DNA of 43,867 nt, taken from NCBI GenBank assembly GCA_946185345.1, contig CAMHJC010000006.1:1-43867 (forward strand), in the 5' to 3' direction. A program made the translations under genes and the position numbers. The stretch is from an uncultured Clostridia bacterium (GTDB lineage Bacteria; Bacillota; Clostridia; Oscillospirales; Acutalibacteraceae). The notes beneath the pieces were generated by a model that searched no databases, was not told where the DNA came from, and saw only the letters and a program-made list of their open reading frames with translations. Below, one piece after another: positions 17,319 to 25,614 of the stretch (position 1 is its first letter; every line of letters begins with the position of its first letter).

Positions 17319-18257
17319 TCATTCCTCAAAAATATATTTTCTGAAATATTTTTCCGCATTGTGCGAAAAGATGTTATTCACCAGCGCTTCGCTGTAGTTC
17401 AGTCTGAGAAAAGCCTCGTACAGCTCACTCATTGATTCAATTCCCGTCATGTCGGGCGGAATATCACAGCCGTCAAAATCGCTTCCAAGGCACAGACAAT
17501 CCTCACAGCCGAGCGAAAGCATATATTCCGCAAGGCGCAGAATATCCGTCATATGCGCATTTTCGTCATCACGCAGAAAACCGACATAAAAATTCAGGCC
17601 GATCAGGCCGCCTCGTGATTTGATGATATTGATCATATCGTCGGTCAGATTTCTCCTATGACCGCACAGTTTTCGGGCGTTGGAATGACTTGCCACAAAC
17701 GGCGCATCGCTTATTTCGGCAACATCGTAAAAACCGGCGTCCGACAGGTGAGAAACGTCCACCGCCATGCCCAGTCTGTTCATCTCACGCACGGCATCAC
17801 GTCCGAACGGAGTAAGTCCTCTCCCCTGCTCGGCCAGAATTCCGTCGCCCAGCTCATTGGCTTCATTCCATGTCAGCGTGACAAGCCGCACTCCGTCGTC
17901 GTAAAGAGACTGTACACGCTCAATCCTTCCGGCCAGCGCCGAACCGCCTTCCACCGAGAGGATGGCGCCGCATTTTCCTCCGGCATCGCGGAATTGTGCC
18001 GCGTCAGTGACAATGCGGAATTCATCCGGAAAAAGATCCGCCTGGCTGTAAATATAATTCCGCACCCTTTCATAGTGCGCAATGGCGCTGTCTCCCCGGT
18101 ATTCATCCGGCATGAAGATCGCAAAAACCTGCCGCCAGTGCGCAATGGCTTCACCCCGTGGAATGGAGATGTGCCATGCGCCATTCATTAAATCAACGCA
18201 TCCAAGCCGAACGGCACATTCAAAGGCAGTGTCGCAATGTAAATCAAATATATCCAT
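17319..18257 (-). CDS. Membrane dipeptidase family protein (peptidase M19)
   Basis: Zinc metallopeptidase of the renal dipeptidase family, 312 residues. The N-terminal DIFDLHCDT carries the first metal ligands (HxD). Other blocks include ILSVEGGSAL with the bridging Glu, VDVSHLSDAGF and APFVASHSNARKLCGH with further His ligands, and a C-terminal CLGSDFDGCD with an Asp ligand. Bacterial members hydrolyse dipeptides, including D-residue ones. The frame opens at GTG 18266; I chose ATG 18257 because family members begin just before DLHCD. The start overlaps the yraN stop by 14 bases, indicating coupling. No signal peptide is seen, so it is likely cytoplasmic. Confidence 0.9.
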   Translation of the reverse strand: MDIFDLHCDTAFECAVRLGCVDLMNGAWHISIPRGEAIAHWRQVFAIFMPDEYRGDSAIAHYERVRNYIYSQADLFPDEFRIVTDAAQFRDAGGKCGAILSVEGGSALAGRIERVQSLYDDGVRLVTLTWNEANELGDGILAEQGRGLTPFGRDAVREMNRLGMAVDVSHLSDAGFYDVAEISDAPFVASHSNARKLCGHRRNLTDDMINIIKSRGGLIGLNFYVGFLRDDENAHMTDILRLAEYMLSLGCEDCLCLGSDFDGCDIPPDMTGIESMSELYEAFLRLNYSEALVNNIFSHNAEKYFRKYIFEE

Positions 18258-18645
18258 CATAATCACTCGCTGTTATGGCATTTTGGTACCAGTTGAGCTG
18301 ATCCACCGCAAATTCCTCTTTATCCTCCACCACCAGCCAGTGGCCAAGAATGTCAACCACGTCAAATCTCGGCTGAAGCTTGAATTTGTTTTCCTTCAGA
18401 AAAGTGAAGGCGGTCTTGAATAGCTTTTGCTTTTTGCTGTGATTGACGGCGGCATATCCCTTGTAATAGGAAGCCCTGGTTCTGGTTTTGACCTCAACGA
18501 ACACCAGAAATCTGTCGTTTCTGACGATGATATCAATCTCTCCGTATCTGGTCTGATAATTGCGCGCGACCAGTTCAAATCCCTTGCTCAGGTACATCTG
18601 AAGAGCGGCATTTTCTCCCGCACTTCCGGTTGCGCCGATATTCAT
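18244..18645 (-). CDS. yraN: UPF0102 / YraN family nuclease-like protein
   Basis: A small protein of about 133 residues with a restriction-endonuclease-like fold expected from its family. The core reads RYGEIDIIVRN followed by LVFVEVKTR, the conserved E...D...ExK arrangement; AALQMYLSKGFELVARNYQ precedes it. The biochemical role is unsettled. The frame opens at GTG 18654, but ATG 18645 has AAGGGG at eight bases. It follows rnhB closely, the usual order in Bacillota. Confidence 0.9.
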   Translation of the reverse strand: MNIGATGSAGENAALQMYLSKGFELVARNYQTRYGEIDIIVRNDRFLVFVEVKTRTRASYYKGYAAVNHSKKQKLFKTAFTFLKENKFKLQPRFDVVDILGHWLVVEDKEEFAVDQLNWYQNAITASDYDGYI

Positions 18646-18650
18646 GCCGG

Positions 18651-19301
18651 TCACCCCTTGTATTCCGGAATTCCCTCGATTTTTTTCAGGAAGCTTCTCC
18701 GATGCACAGGCGACGCGCCGTACTGCCTGAGCAGGTCAATATGAAGCTGTGTGCCGTATCCTTTGTGCTTTGCGAAATGATACTGCGGATACTGCCTGTC
18801 AAGCTCCGTCATGAATCTGTCCCTGCTCACCTTTGCCAGGATTGACGCACAGGCAATGCTCATGGAAAGGGCGTCTCCCTTGACAATCGTTCGGCAGGGA
18901 ATCTCTATCTGAGGAGGCCTGCGGTTGCCGTCAATCAGGCAGATGTCAGGCCGTTTCTTAAGGCCTTCCACCGCCTTGGCCATCGCAAGATAGGTCGCCT
19001 GCAATATGTTGATTTCGTCGATCGTTTTTTCATTCACCGAAGCGATACAATAATCGGCCGCCTGAGAAACAATGACGTCAAACAAAGCTTCCCGTTTTTT
19101 TTCGCTCAGCTTTTTGGAATCATTGGCGCCCTCGATGATCTGATCCTTGTGAAGCACGACCGCCGCCGCAAATACCGGCCCGGCTAAAGGACCTCGTCCC
19201 GCCTCGTCCACGCCGCAGACAATTAGGCTGCCCTCGGAGAATGCCTCGTTTTCATATTTCAGCCAGTCAACAGGCTCTTTGTTTTCATTTTTTTTCGGCA
19301 C
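18651..19301 (-). CDS. rnhB: Ribonuclease HII
   Basis: RNase HII, 216 residues, which removes RNA from RNA-DNA hybrids and single ribonucleotides in DNA. The active-site strand reads GVDEAGRGPLAGP with Asp32 and Glu33, and later acidic residues stand in CLIDGN and in the SRDRFM helix. The start is GTG 19301, preceded by GGGAGG at eight bases spacing. It lies between rbgA and yraN, the expected order. Confidence 0.96.
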   Translation of the reverse strand: MPKKNENKEPVDWLKYENEAFSEGSLIVCGVDEAGRGPLAGPVFAAAVVLHKDQIIEGANDSKKLSEKKREALFDVIVSQAADYCIASVNEKTIDEINILQATYLAMAKAVEGLKKRPDICLIDGNRRPPQIEIPCRTIVKGDALSMSIACASILAKVSRDRFMTELDRQYPQYHFAKHKGYGTQLHIDLLRQYGASPVHRRSFLKKIEGIPEYKG

Positions 19302-19322
19302 GATAAGCGCCTCCCGCTCAGT

Positions 19323-20219
19323 TTATTGATCTTTGCCGGCAAAATCCTCCGGCGCTTCAAGCGTGATCCTGCCCAGCTTGCCGCCACGGTATTCGTCCAT
19401 TATCATCACTGAAACACGTTCGTAATCAATCTCTCCGCCGCGCATGATCATGCCGCGTTTTTTGGCGATCAGCTCCATTGTGTCAAGCGGCTGCATGCCT
19501 TCAATCAGATCAATCCTGTATCTCTCACAGAGTCTTTCGGGATAGTATTTGGTCATATAGCCCAGCAGGTCGAGACACAGTGTTTCCAGATCCACCACGG
19601 CATCCTTCACCGCGCCGGTAAAGGCAAGCTTGCGACCCACTTCCATGTCGTCGAATTTCGGCCAGAGAACGCCCGGTGTGTCGAGCAATTCGATTCCGCC
19701 GCCTATGGTGAACCATTGATTTCCGCGGGTAATGCCCGGACGGTCGGCCACCTTCGCTTTGCCGCCCTTTGCCATTCGATTGATAAAGGACGATTTGCCC
19801 ACATTCGGAATTCCAACCACCATCAGTTTAATGCTCCTGCCGCCCATGCCCTTTGATTCCCATTGGGCAATCCTGTCGGCAAGCAGCCTGCGCACGTCGT
19901 CGGAGAAGCGGTTGAGTCCTTTGCCTGTCTTACAGTCGCAGGCGATTGCCTTGGCGCCATGTTTGGTGAAATAATCAATCCATCTGGAAGTGGCCGCTCC
20001 ATCGGCGATATCCGCCTTATTGAGCAGAACGATTCTCGGACGGTGCGCCGTAATGGAATCAATTTCGGGATTGCGGCTGCTCATCGGAATGCGCGCGTCA
20101 ATTATTTCAACAACGCCGTCAACCAGTTTGATACATTCCTCCATACGGCGGCGTGTTTTGGTCATATGACCCGGGTACCAGTGAATCGTCTGCGTGCTCT
20201 GAGAGTCAAATTCGCTCAT
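19323..20219 (-). CDS. rbgA: Ribosome biogenesis GTPase RbgA (YlqF)
   Basis: Circularly permuted GTPase needed for late assembly of the 50S subunit. Motif order is permuted as expected: LNKAD (G4) near residue 67, then GIPNVGKSSFINR (G1) near residue 137, PGITRG (G2) and LLDTPGVLWPK (G3). The N-terminal IHWYPGHMTKT is also characteristic. It is full length at 298 residues. Its ATG overlaps the lepB stop by one base. Co-location with rplS, lepB and rnhB is the ancestral Bacillota arrangement. Confidence 0.96.
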   Translation of the reverse strand: MSEFDSQSTQTIHWYPGHMTKTRRRMEECIKLVDGVVEIIDARIPMSSRNPEIDSITAHRPRIVLLNKADIADGAATSRWIDYFTKHGAKAIACDCKTGKGLNRFSDDVRRLLADRIAQWESKGMGGRSIKLMVVGIPNVGKSSFINRMAKGGKAKVADRPGITRGNQWFTIGGGIELLDTPGVLWPKFDDMEVGRKLAFTGAVKDAVVDLETLCLDLLGYMTKYYPERLCERYRIDLIEGMQPLDTMELIAKKRGMIMRGGEIDYERVSVMIMDEYRGGKLGRITLEAPEDFAGKDQ

Positions 20220-20788
20220 CAGTCCATACCTCCGACTCTTTCAAAAGGATAGATTCTGAATATCGCCTTGCCCATGATGTATTTTTCCTCAACCATGCCC
20301 AGTCCGGGATTCCGGCTGTCGAATGAGTCGTTTCTGTTGTCGCCCATGACGAATACTTTGCCTTTCGGAATGGTCAGCGGATATTCATAAGCCTCGCCGG
20401 CATACTTGATATCCTGATCCAGAATATACGGCTCGTTGATCTGAACGCCGTCCACCATCACTACATCGTTTTCCGCGTCAACAACGATCGTCTGTCCCTC
20501 TACGCCTATCACACGCTTGATAAGCGGCTCGTTGTCGTGTGAATTCGGCTGTGTGATGACCACAATATCGCCGTTCTGAGGCGAATAGAAAAGGCTGTTG
20601 AGCACTATGCGGTCTCCCGATTGCAGCGTCGGCTGCATGGACGGCCCGGAAACGCTTACCACACGGAACAGGAAGGTAAACAAAATAACCACTATTGCCA
20701 GAGCAAACGCGACAGCTTCAAGCCACTCGTATATTTCAACGACAAAACCTCCGGTTTTATTTTCATTGTTTGTTTTGTTTTCGCTCAT
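20219..20788 (-). CDS. lepB: Signal peptidase I
   Basis: Membrane serine protease that removes signal peptides from secreted proteins. One N-terminal transmembrane helix (about residues 22-42) is followed by the catalytic Ser in SGPSMQPTL, the general-base Lys in LIKRVIG, and the conserved GDNRNDSFDSR box near residue 145. The length of 189 residues is normal for the Bacillota form. The frame opens at 20824, but ATG 20788 has GGAGG seven bases upstream, so I chose it. A TATAAT lies upstream, after the rplS terminator, so lepB heads its own unit with rbgA. Confidence 0.95.
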   Translation of the reverse strand: MSENKTNNENKTGGFVVEIYEWLEAVAFALAIVVILFTFLFRVVSVSGPSMQPTLQSGDRIVLNSLFYSPQNGDIVVITQPNSHDNEPLIKRVIGVEGQTIVVDAENDVVMVDGVQINEPYILDQDIKYAGEAYEYPLTIPKGKVFVMGDNRNDSFDSRNPGLGMVEEKYIMGKAIFRIYPFERVGGMD

Positions 20789-20912
20789 GATAATCCTCCG
20801 TTGCATATGAATTTTAAACTGCATTTATATTATTATACTACTTTATTATCAGTATTGGAAGATGGTTTGAAATATTTTTTCAGAAAAAGCGCAAAATTAA
20901 TGATTCAGTCAT

Positions 20913-20957
20913 CAAAAATAAAAAGGAAACCGCTGAAATCAAAATACAACAGTTTCC
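20913..20957 (-). terminator. Terminator of rplS
   Basis: GGAAACCGCTG (20925-20935) and CAACAGTTTCC (20947-20957) form an 11-bp stem with two wobble pairs. On the minus strand TTTTTATTTTTG follows. It separates rplS from lepB. Confidence 0.85.
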
Positions 20958-20992
20958 TTTTTTGAAGCTTTTTTGATGTACTGATAGACAGA

Positions 20993-21349
20993 TTACTTCT
21001 TGATGAGCTCCTTGACCTTGGCAGCCTTGCCCACACGGTCACGCAGATAGTAGAGCTTGCTTCTTCTGATCTTACCGTGGCGAACTACCTCGATGCGATC
21101 AACGGCAGGTGCATTCACGGGGAAAACTCTCTCTACACCTACGCCGTAGGATACACGACGGACGGTGAATGTCTCGGAAACGCCGCTGCCTCTGCGGGCA
21201 ATGACGGTACCTTCGAACATCTGGATTCTTTCCTTCTCGCCTTCACGGATCTTGACGTAGACCTTGACGGTATCACCGATCTCAAACTTGAGCGGTTCTG
21301 CCTTCATGCTTTCTGCCGCGATGGACTTAAGTGCTTCTGTTGCGTTCAT
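20993..21349 (-). CDS. rplS: Ribosomal protein L19
   Basis: 50S ribosomal protein L19, 118 residues. It has the family core [20 protein letters not shown] and [10 protein letters not shown] near residue 50, and ends with the typical [13 protein letters not shown] block. The frame opens at 21388, but ATG 21349 is directly preceded by AGGAGG and begins the standard L19 N-terminus, so I chose it. It has its own promoter, a long leader and a terminator, so it is monocistronic here; trmD and rpsP are absent. Confidence 0.97.
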   Translation of the reverse strand: MNATEALKSIAAESMKAEPLKFEIGDTVKVYVKIREGEKERIQMFEGTVIARRGSGVSETFTVRRVSYGVGVERVFPVNAPAVDRIEVVRHGKIRRSKLYYLRDRVGKAAKVKELIKK

Positions 21350-21361
21350 AAAAAAACCTCC

Positions 21362-21535
21362 TGATAATTTCAGACATTCATACGACACACCCGGTGAGTC
21401 CAGAGGAATATCCGCTTTGATAAATGCGGCTCAAAGTGTTGAATTTTTGCGCCGCCAAACCCCAAACGCACACCGAAGAAGAACGTTGCGCGCCGGATAG
21501 AAATGCCTTCTGTCTGTGTGATGCAGTCGGCAACT
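21362..21535 (-). promoter_or_regulatory. Long structured leader of rplS, possibly an L19-type autoregulatory leader
   Basis: The predicted transcript start lies about 180 bases before the rplS start codon. Close to the ribosome site, GGATATTC and GAATGTCT (21372-21413 overall) pair around a small inner hairpin. Ribosomal protein leaders, including an L19 class, are known in Bacillota. I cannot confirm the match to that consensus by eye. Confidence 0.4.
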
Positions 21536-21540
21536 TTGAT

Positions 21541-21569
21541 ATTATATCATATGCCGGAAAAAAATGCAA
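21541..21569 (-). promoter_or_regulatory. Promoter of rplS
   Basis: TTGCAT (21564-21569) and TATAAT (21541-21546) on the minus strand are 17 bases apart. They lie in the gap just after the ricT stop. Confidence 0.65.
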
Positions 21570-21603
21570 TAGTTTTTTTATATTTTTTTACGGCAATGGC
21601 ATT

Positions 21604-22857
21604 TTACTGTTCGGTCGTGTCGGGCTTGCGTTCGGGAGGCTTGCCTCCGCCCTTTTTCCTGTTGTAATTCGGACGGTTTCTGTTGGGTCTCGGTTTCTGA
21701 CTGCCGCCCTTGCCTCCCTTTGGCGCCTGGTTTTCGTTGGCCGCATTGGCTTCACGCTTTTCCGACGGCCTGTCATTGGTCTTCTCATGTGTATTTTCGG
21801 GTTTGCCGCCGCCGTTGCGGTTGTGATTCCGACGGTCGGACTGTCTGCCGTGACGGCGTGAATTGCCCTGATCATTCATCGGTTTGCGAGAGGGACGGAT
21901 ATCCTCCTCAAACTGCTCAGGAGAATCTATCTTTCCTATGGATGAAATATTCTCCTCGAAATCGACGTCGGAATAATCACCGCGTGACTTTTTGTCGCCG
22001 TGTCGGATTTCACCTGCTTCTTCCTTTTTCTGAACCGGCTGCGGCGTCTGTCCCGGCTTCAGGACATCAGACGCACGGTAAACTTTCGGAGGCGCATCGG
22101 ATGTTCCGTCAAGACGCACCTTCAGCCTGCCCGCAATCAGTTCCCTGTCCACAATGACGCCCGGCCCGTCGGGAGTGACAACCGCAGAACCGACCTGAGG
22201 CAGGGTGCACATCAGATCTTCGTATGCGTCCTGCTCGTGCTTGAGGCAGCACATAAGCCGGCCGCATGTACCTGAAATCTTCACCGGATTCAGCGACAGG
22301 CCCTGCTCTTTTGCCATCTTGATGGACACTGACTGGAAGTCTCCCATGAACTGCTTGCAGCAGAACGGACGGCCGCATACGCCAAGGCCGCCCAGCATTT
22401 TGGCCTCGTCACGCACTCCGATCTGACGAAGCTCTATTCTGGCGCGGAACACGCTGGCGAGATCCTTAACCAGTTCACGGAAATCCACTCTGCCTTCCGC
22501 AGAAAAATTGAATACGATCTTGCTGTTGTCAAAGGTACATTCCACCTCAAGCAGATTCATATCCAGTCCGTGCGCTTTGATTTTCTGACTGCAGATTTCA
22601 AAGGCTTTCTTTGCCTTTATCCTGTTTTCCTTGAGTCTGTTCAGATCGGCGGCATTCGCCTTGCGGATAATGGTCTTTATCTCGCGGTTGAATTCGCCTT
22701 CCTCCAGCTCACGGCGGCCCATCACTACTTCACCGCACTCCGTGCCTCTTACCGTCTCTACCACCACGTGGCAGCCCGGCTCGAGTTCCTCGTCATTCGG
22801 GCGGAAGTAATAGATTTTGCCGCCTTCTTTAAATCTTACACCTATTATTTCAGACAT
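21604..22857 (-). CDS. ricT: PSP1-domain protein RicT (YaaT)
   Basis: Homologue of Bacillus RicT/YaaT, a PSP1 C-terminal domain protein that works in the RicAFT complex on RNA processing and developmental control. Residues 1-265 hold the PSP1 domain, with the Cys cluster LGVCGRPFCCKQF near residue 160 and SGTCGRLMCCLKHEQ near residue 195, candidate Fe-S ligands. Residues about 270-417 are a long, charged, low-complexity tail rich in Arg, Asn, Gly and Lys, probably disordered and nucleic-acid binding; the Bacillus protein is much shorter. The start overlaps the holB stop by one base. ricF and ricA partners are not in the window. Confidence 0.9.
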   Translation of the reverse strand: MSEIIGVRFKEGGKIYYFRPNDEELEPGCHVVVETVRGTECGEVVMGRRELEEGEFNREIKTIIRKANAADLNRLKENRIKAKKAFEICSQKIKAHGLDMNLLEVECTFDNSKIVFNFSAEGRVDFRELVKDLASVFRARIELRQIGVRDEAKMLGGLGVCGRPFCCKQFMGDFQSVSIKMAKEQGLSLNPVKISGTCGRLMCCLKHEQDAYEDLMCTLPQVGSAVVTPDGPGVIVDRELIAGRLKVRLDGTSDAPPKVYRASDVLKPGQTPQPVQKKEEAGEIRHGDKKSRGDYSDVDFEENISSIGKIDSPEQFEEDIRPSRKPMNDQGNSRRHGRQSDRRNHNRNGGGKPENTHEKTNDRPSEKREANAANENQAPKGGKGGSQKPRPNRNRPNYNRKKGGGKPPERKPDTTEQ

Positions 22858-23885
22858 TATTTCCTCCGTTGCAGTATGATCGCCAGTCTTGTATTGAAAA
22901 GCGGCATACTGATGTTTATCCTGAGCATCTCGCTCAGCTCATTAATCCTGTCAATCTGCTCAATAACGGTTTCCGCCGGAAGCTCTGCTCCCAGGCGCAT
23001 TACCTCCTGACCCGGAGATTCGAGGGTGTCCTGCGCTCCGATCGAAACCATCATCGCGCGGCGGAGATATTCACAGAGCAGGCCGCAGACCATGCCGCCG
23101 AGTGCTCTGTCCTTGCCTATGGCGGCGCATTTTACCGCCAGTTCCAGTTCGCTGCCGGAGCACATCGCTTCCAGAATGCCGCGGGTGACTTCATCGGCCT
23201 TTTCTGCCGCCTGCGAAGCATTTTCGCTGCCCAGCAGGCGCAAGGCCTCCCCGATATTTCCGCCGCTCCTCAGACAGGCCGCCGAAGCCGATTCCGGATC
23301 CGCCATATGCAGCTCATTGGCAATATATTCGGCGCCCTCTGATATATCCACCGGATTCAGTGTGATGATTCTGCCGCGGGAACGAATGGTCGTAAGCAGA
23401 TTCATTGCGGAACGGCAGGTCATGATGAACACGACATGCGGCGGAGCCTCCTCAAATATCTTGAGAAAGGCATTCTGTGCTGCGGGAAGCATATTGTCAC
23501 AATCCTCCAGCACAAAAACCCGCTTGTCCGCCTCATTCGGCGCAATCATGGCATCCTTGCGCATGGCACGCACCGACTCTATCGAAATGGCATTAATCTT
23601 GCCGCTGCCTGTCACCAGCATCAGATCGGGGTGAATATTCTCCCTGACCTTGCGGCAATGCTCACACTCCCCCAGAAGCGGCTCACGGCAGCTGCACATT
23701 GCGCCCCGGGCGATGATTCTGGCAAAGGTGGATTTGCCTGATCCGTCCGCACCTTCGATAATGAAGGCGTGAGGTATCCTGCCGCTCTCGATCATGTTGC
23801 CGACGGCATCCACCGCTTCACGGTTGCCGCAGAATTCCCGGGATATTCTCCGTGCTGTCGGACAGGAATCGACCGTACTCAGCAT
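22857..23885 (-). CDS. holB: DNA polymerase III delta-prime subunit
   Basis: Clamp-loader subunit of about 342 residues that helps load the sliding clamp. The AAA+ N-terminal domain has HAFIIEGADGSGKSTFARII near residue 38, a zinc-binding cluster (CSC then CEHC) between about residues 64 and 79, and VFVLEDCDNMLPAAQNAFLK near residue 123, the Walker B and sensor region. Its start overlaps the darA stop by seven bases. The darA-holB-ricT order matches Bacillus yaaQ-yaaR-holB-yaaT without yaaR. Confidence 0.92.
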   Translation of the reverse strand: MLSTVDSCPTARRISREFCGNREAVDAVGNMIESGRIPHAFIIEGADGSGKSTFARIIARGAMCSCREPLLGECEHCRKVRENIHPDLMLVTGSGKINAISIESVRAMRKDAMIAPNEADKRVFVLEDCDNMLPAAQNAFLKIFEEAPPHVVFIMTCRSAMNLLTTIRSRGRIITLNPVDISEGAEYIANELHMADPESASAACLRSGGNIGEALRLLGSENASQAAEKADEVTRGILEAMCSGSELELAVKCAAIGKDRALGGMVCGLLCEYLRRAMMVSIGAQDTLESPGQEVMRLGAELPAETVIEQIDRINELSEMLRINISMPLFNTRLAIILQRRK

Positions 23886-24202
23886 TTAATGAAATTCTCC
23901 ACATCGAGCACGAATATGGCCGCACCGCCAACCGTGACTTCGACCGGAACGCTCTTGAAGAGAGCGAAGTCAAATTCGGTTTCGTCTCCGACCACCTGCT
24001 TTCTCTTGTGCGAGAATGTCTTGATGATACCGATGACATCATCCACTTTCTCATCGTCGGTGCCGATGAGGAATGTGGTGTTGCCGGCCTTGAGAAAGCC
24101 GCCTGTCGTGGAAAGCTTTGTCGCAATAAAACCCTTGGCGGTCAGATTGTTGGCCACAGCGGCGCTGTCGTCGTTGTTGACTATTGCAAGTAAGAGTTTC
24201 AT
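23879..24202 (-). CDS. darA: Cyclic-di-AMP receptor DarA (PstA/YaaQ)
   Basis: PII-like signalling protein of 107 residues that binds c-di-AMP as a trimer in Bacillota. The N-terminus MKLLLAIVNNDD, then LSTTGGFLKAGNTTFLIG with the ligand-contacting Thr/Gly/Phe residues, and the glycine-rich VTVGGAAIFVLDVE at the end are all characteristic. The frame opens at 24313, but ATG 24202 with AAAGGGG upstream gives the normal family N-terminus. The downstream target of DarA is still unclear in general. It is co-transcribed with holB. Confidence 0.93.
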   Translation of the reverse strand: MKLLLAIVNNDDSAAVANNLTAKGFIATKLSTTGGFLKAGNTTFLIGTDDEKVDDVIGIIKTFSHKRKQVVGDETEFDFALFKSVPVEVTVGGAAIFVLDVENFIKC

Positions 24203-24258
24203 AAATCTATAACCCCTTTGTGTATTTCGGTTGAATATACGCTCACGGCGTACACCGT

Positions 24259-25614
24259 TTATTCTATCACATTTATCCGCTGAATTCCAGTCTTTAACAG
24301 AATGTTTACGCATTTTTCGTCAATTATTTCTCCCGGCATGACTACCGGCACTCCGGGAGGACACGGACAGGCGGCTTCAGCGGCAATGCGTCCCGCAGCG
24401 TTTTTCAGCGGAACGGACGTCCTTCTCCGGAAAAGCACCTCTCCGGGTGACATCGCCTGTTCCGGCAGATAATAGGCTTCACCGTCTGCGCAAGTCATTT
24501 CAGGATGATTGACGGGAAATCGCTCAATGGCTCTCTTAAGGCAATCGATATCCGATTCTGTGTTGAACGGCGTGAGGATAAATACAACGGCGGCAGCGTC
24601 ACTGTGTTCACATTCGGCTCCGCATGATCTGAAATAGGCGGCGGCCTCTTCTCCTGTCACTCCGAGAGAATGAGTGAGCAATGTCAGCCGCACCGGATCA
24701 CATTCGCCGCAAGGCAGCACGAATCCGATTTCGGCGGCCAGCCGCCGGAGTTCCGACACGGTACGTGAAAGCCGGACAAAGGCGGATTGTCCCTGAGACG
24801 CCATCCAGGCACGGGCAAGGTCAAGCGAGACCATTGTCAGATAAGACGGACTGGTGGAACCGAAGAGCGCCATGGATGATTTGATCCTTTCGGCGGCGCT
24901 TTCGTCATTGCAGTTCAGCCACGCACCGCCGGTCAGCACCGGGAGCGTCTTGTGGGCGGAACAGGCCGAAGCCGCCGCGCCAAGCGTTATCGGGTGCTTT
25001 CCGAAGGCAATCAGGTGCGTGCCGTGGGCATTATCCACCAGCAGCGGCAGACCGAACTCACCGCACACCGCCGATATGCCGGAAATATCCGACATGCATC
25101 CGTAATAATCGGGCGACGTGATGTACACGGCCGCGGCATCCGGATGAGCGGCCAGCGCCTTCCGGACGTCCTCGGGAAATATTCTGCCGGGAAGTCCCGG
25201 GCCGCAGTCCTTCCGGTGCATGATCCAGACCGGCTGTAAATCCAGCAGCATTGCCGTGTTGACGGCGCTTCTGTGAATGTTGCGGCTGAATATCACTTTG
25301 CTTCCCGCTCCGGCAAACGCCGCGAGCATTCCCTGAATGGCAAGCGTACAGCCGCCTGAGGAAAGCGCCGTATATTTGGCCCCGAATAATTCCGCCGCAC
25401 GCTCCTCCGACTGCCTGATGCAGCCGGTACATTCAAACAGCGAATCCGTTTCGGGCAGTTCGGTCAGATCCAGCTTCGATGAAAGGGGCAGGAATCCGCA
25501 TTGCCCTTTGTGTCCCGGCGTGTGAAATGAGGAGCAATTCTTTTGGACATACTGCGTGAGAGCCGAATACAGCGGCGCATCGCTGCGGATTTCTTCAAAG
25601 GAAAACTCATTCAT
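24259..25614 (-). CDS. Orn/Lys/Arg decarboxylase family PLP enzyme (YaaO-like)
   Basis: Fold-type I PLP enzyme of 451 residues related to Bacillus YaaO. Near the N-terminus stands SSFHTPGHKGQ, the classic family opening. The pyridoxal region includes LLVDNAHGTH, and SAHKTLPVLTGGAW carries the lysine expected to hold PLP. Family members decarboxylate ornithine, lysine or arginine; the substrate here cannot be read off. The frame runs upstream to 25860, deep into the next gene, but ATG 25614 overlaps its stop by only eight bases and begins the usual N-terminus. In Bacillus the same gene also stands near yaaQ-holB; here tmk is missing from the cluster. Confidence 0.92.
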   Translation of the reverse strand: MNEFSFEEIRSDAPLYSALTQYVQKNCSSFHTPGHKGQCGFLPLSSKLDLTELPETDSLFECTGCIRQSEERAAELFGAKYTALSSGGCTLAIQGMLAAFAGAGSKVIFSRNIHRSAVNTAMLLDLQPVWIMHRKDCGPGLPGRIFPEDVRKALAAHPDAAAVYITSPDYYGCMSDISGISAVCGEFGLPLLVDNAHGTHLIAFGKHPITLGAAASACSAHKTLPVLTGGAWLNCNDESAAERIKSSMALFGSTSPSYLTMVSLDLARAWMASQGQSAFVRLSRTVSELRRLAAEIGFVLPCGECDPVRLTLLTHSLGVTGEEAAAYFRSCGAECEHSDAAAVVFILTPFNTESDIDCLKRAIERFPVNHPEMTCADGEAYYLPEQAMSPGEVLFRRRTSVPLKNAAGRIAAEAACPCPPGVPVVMPGEIIDEKCVNILLKTGIQRINVIE

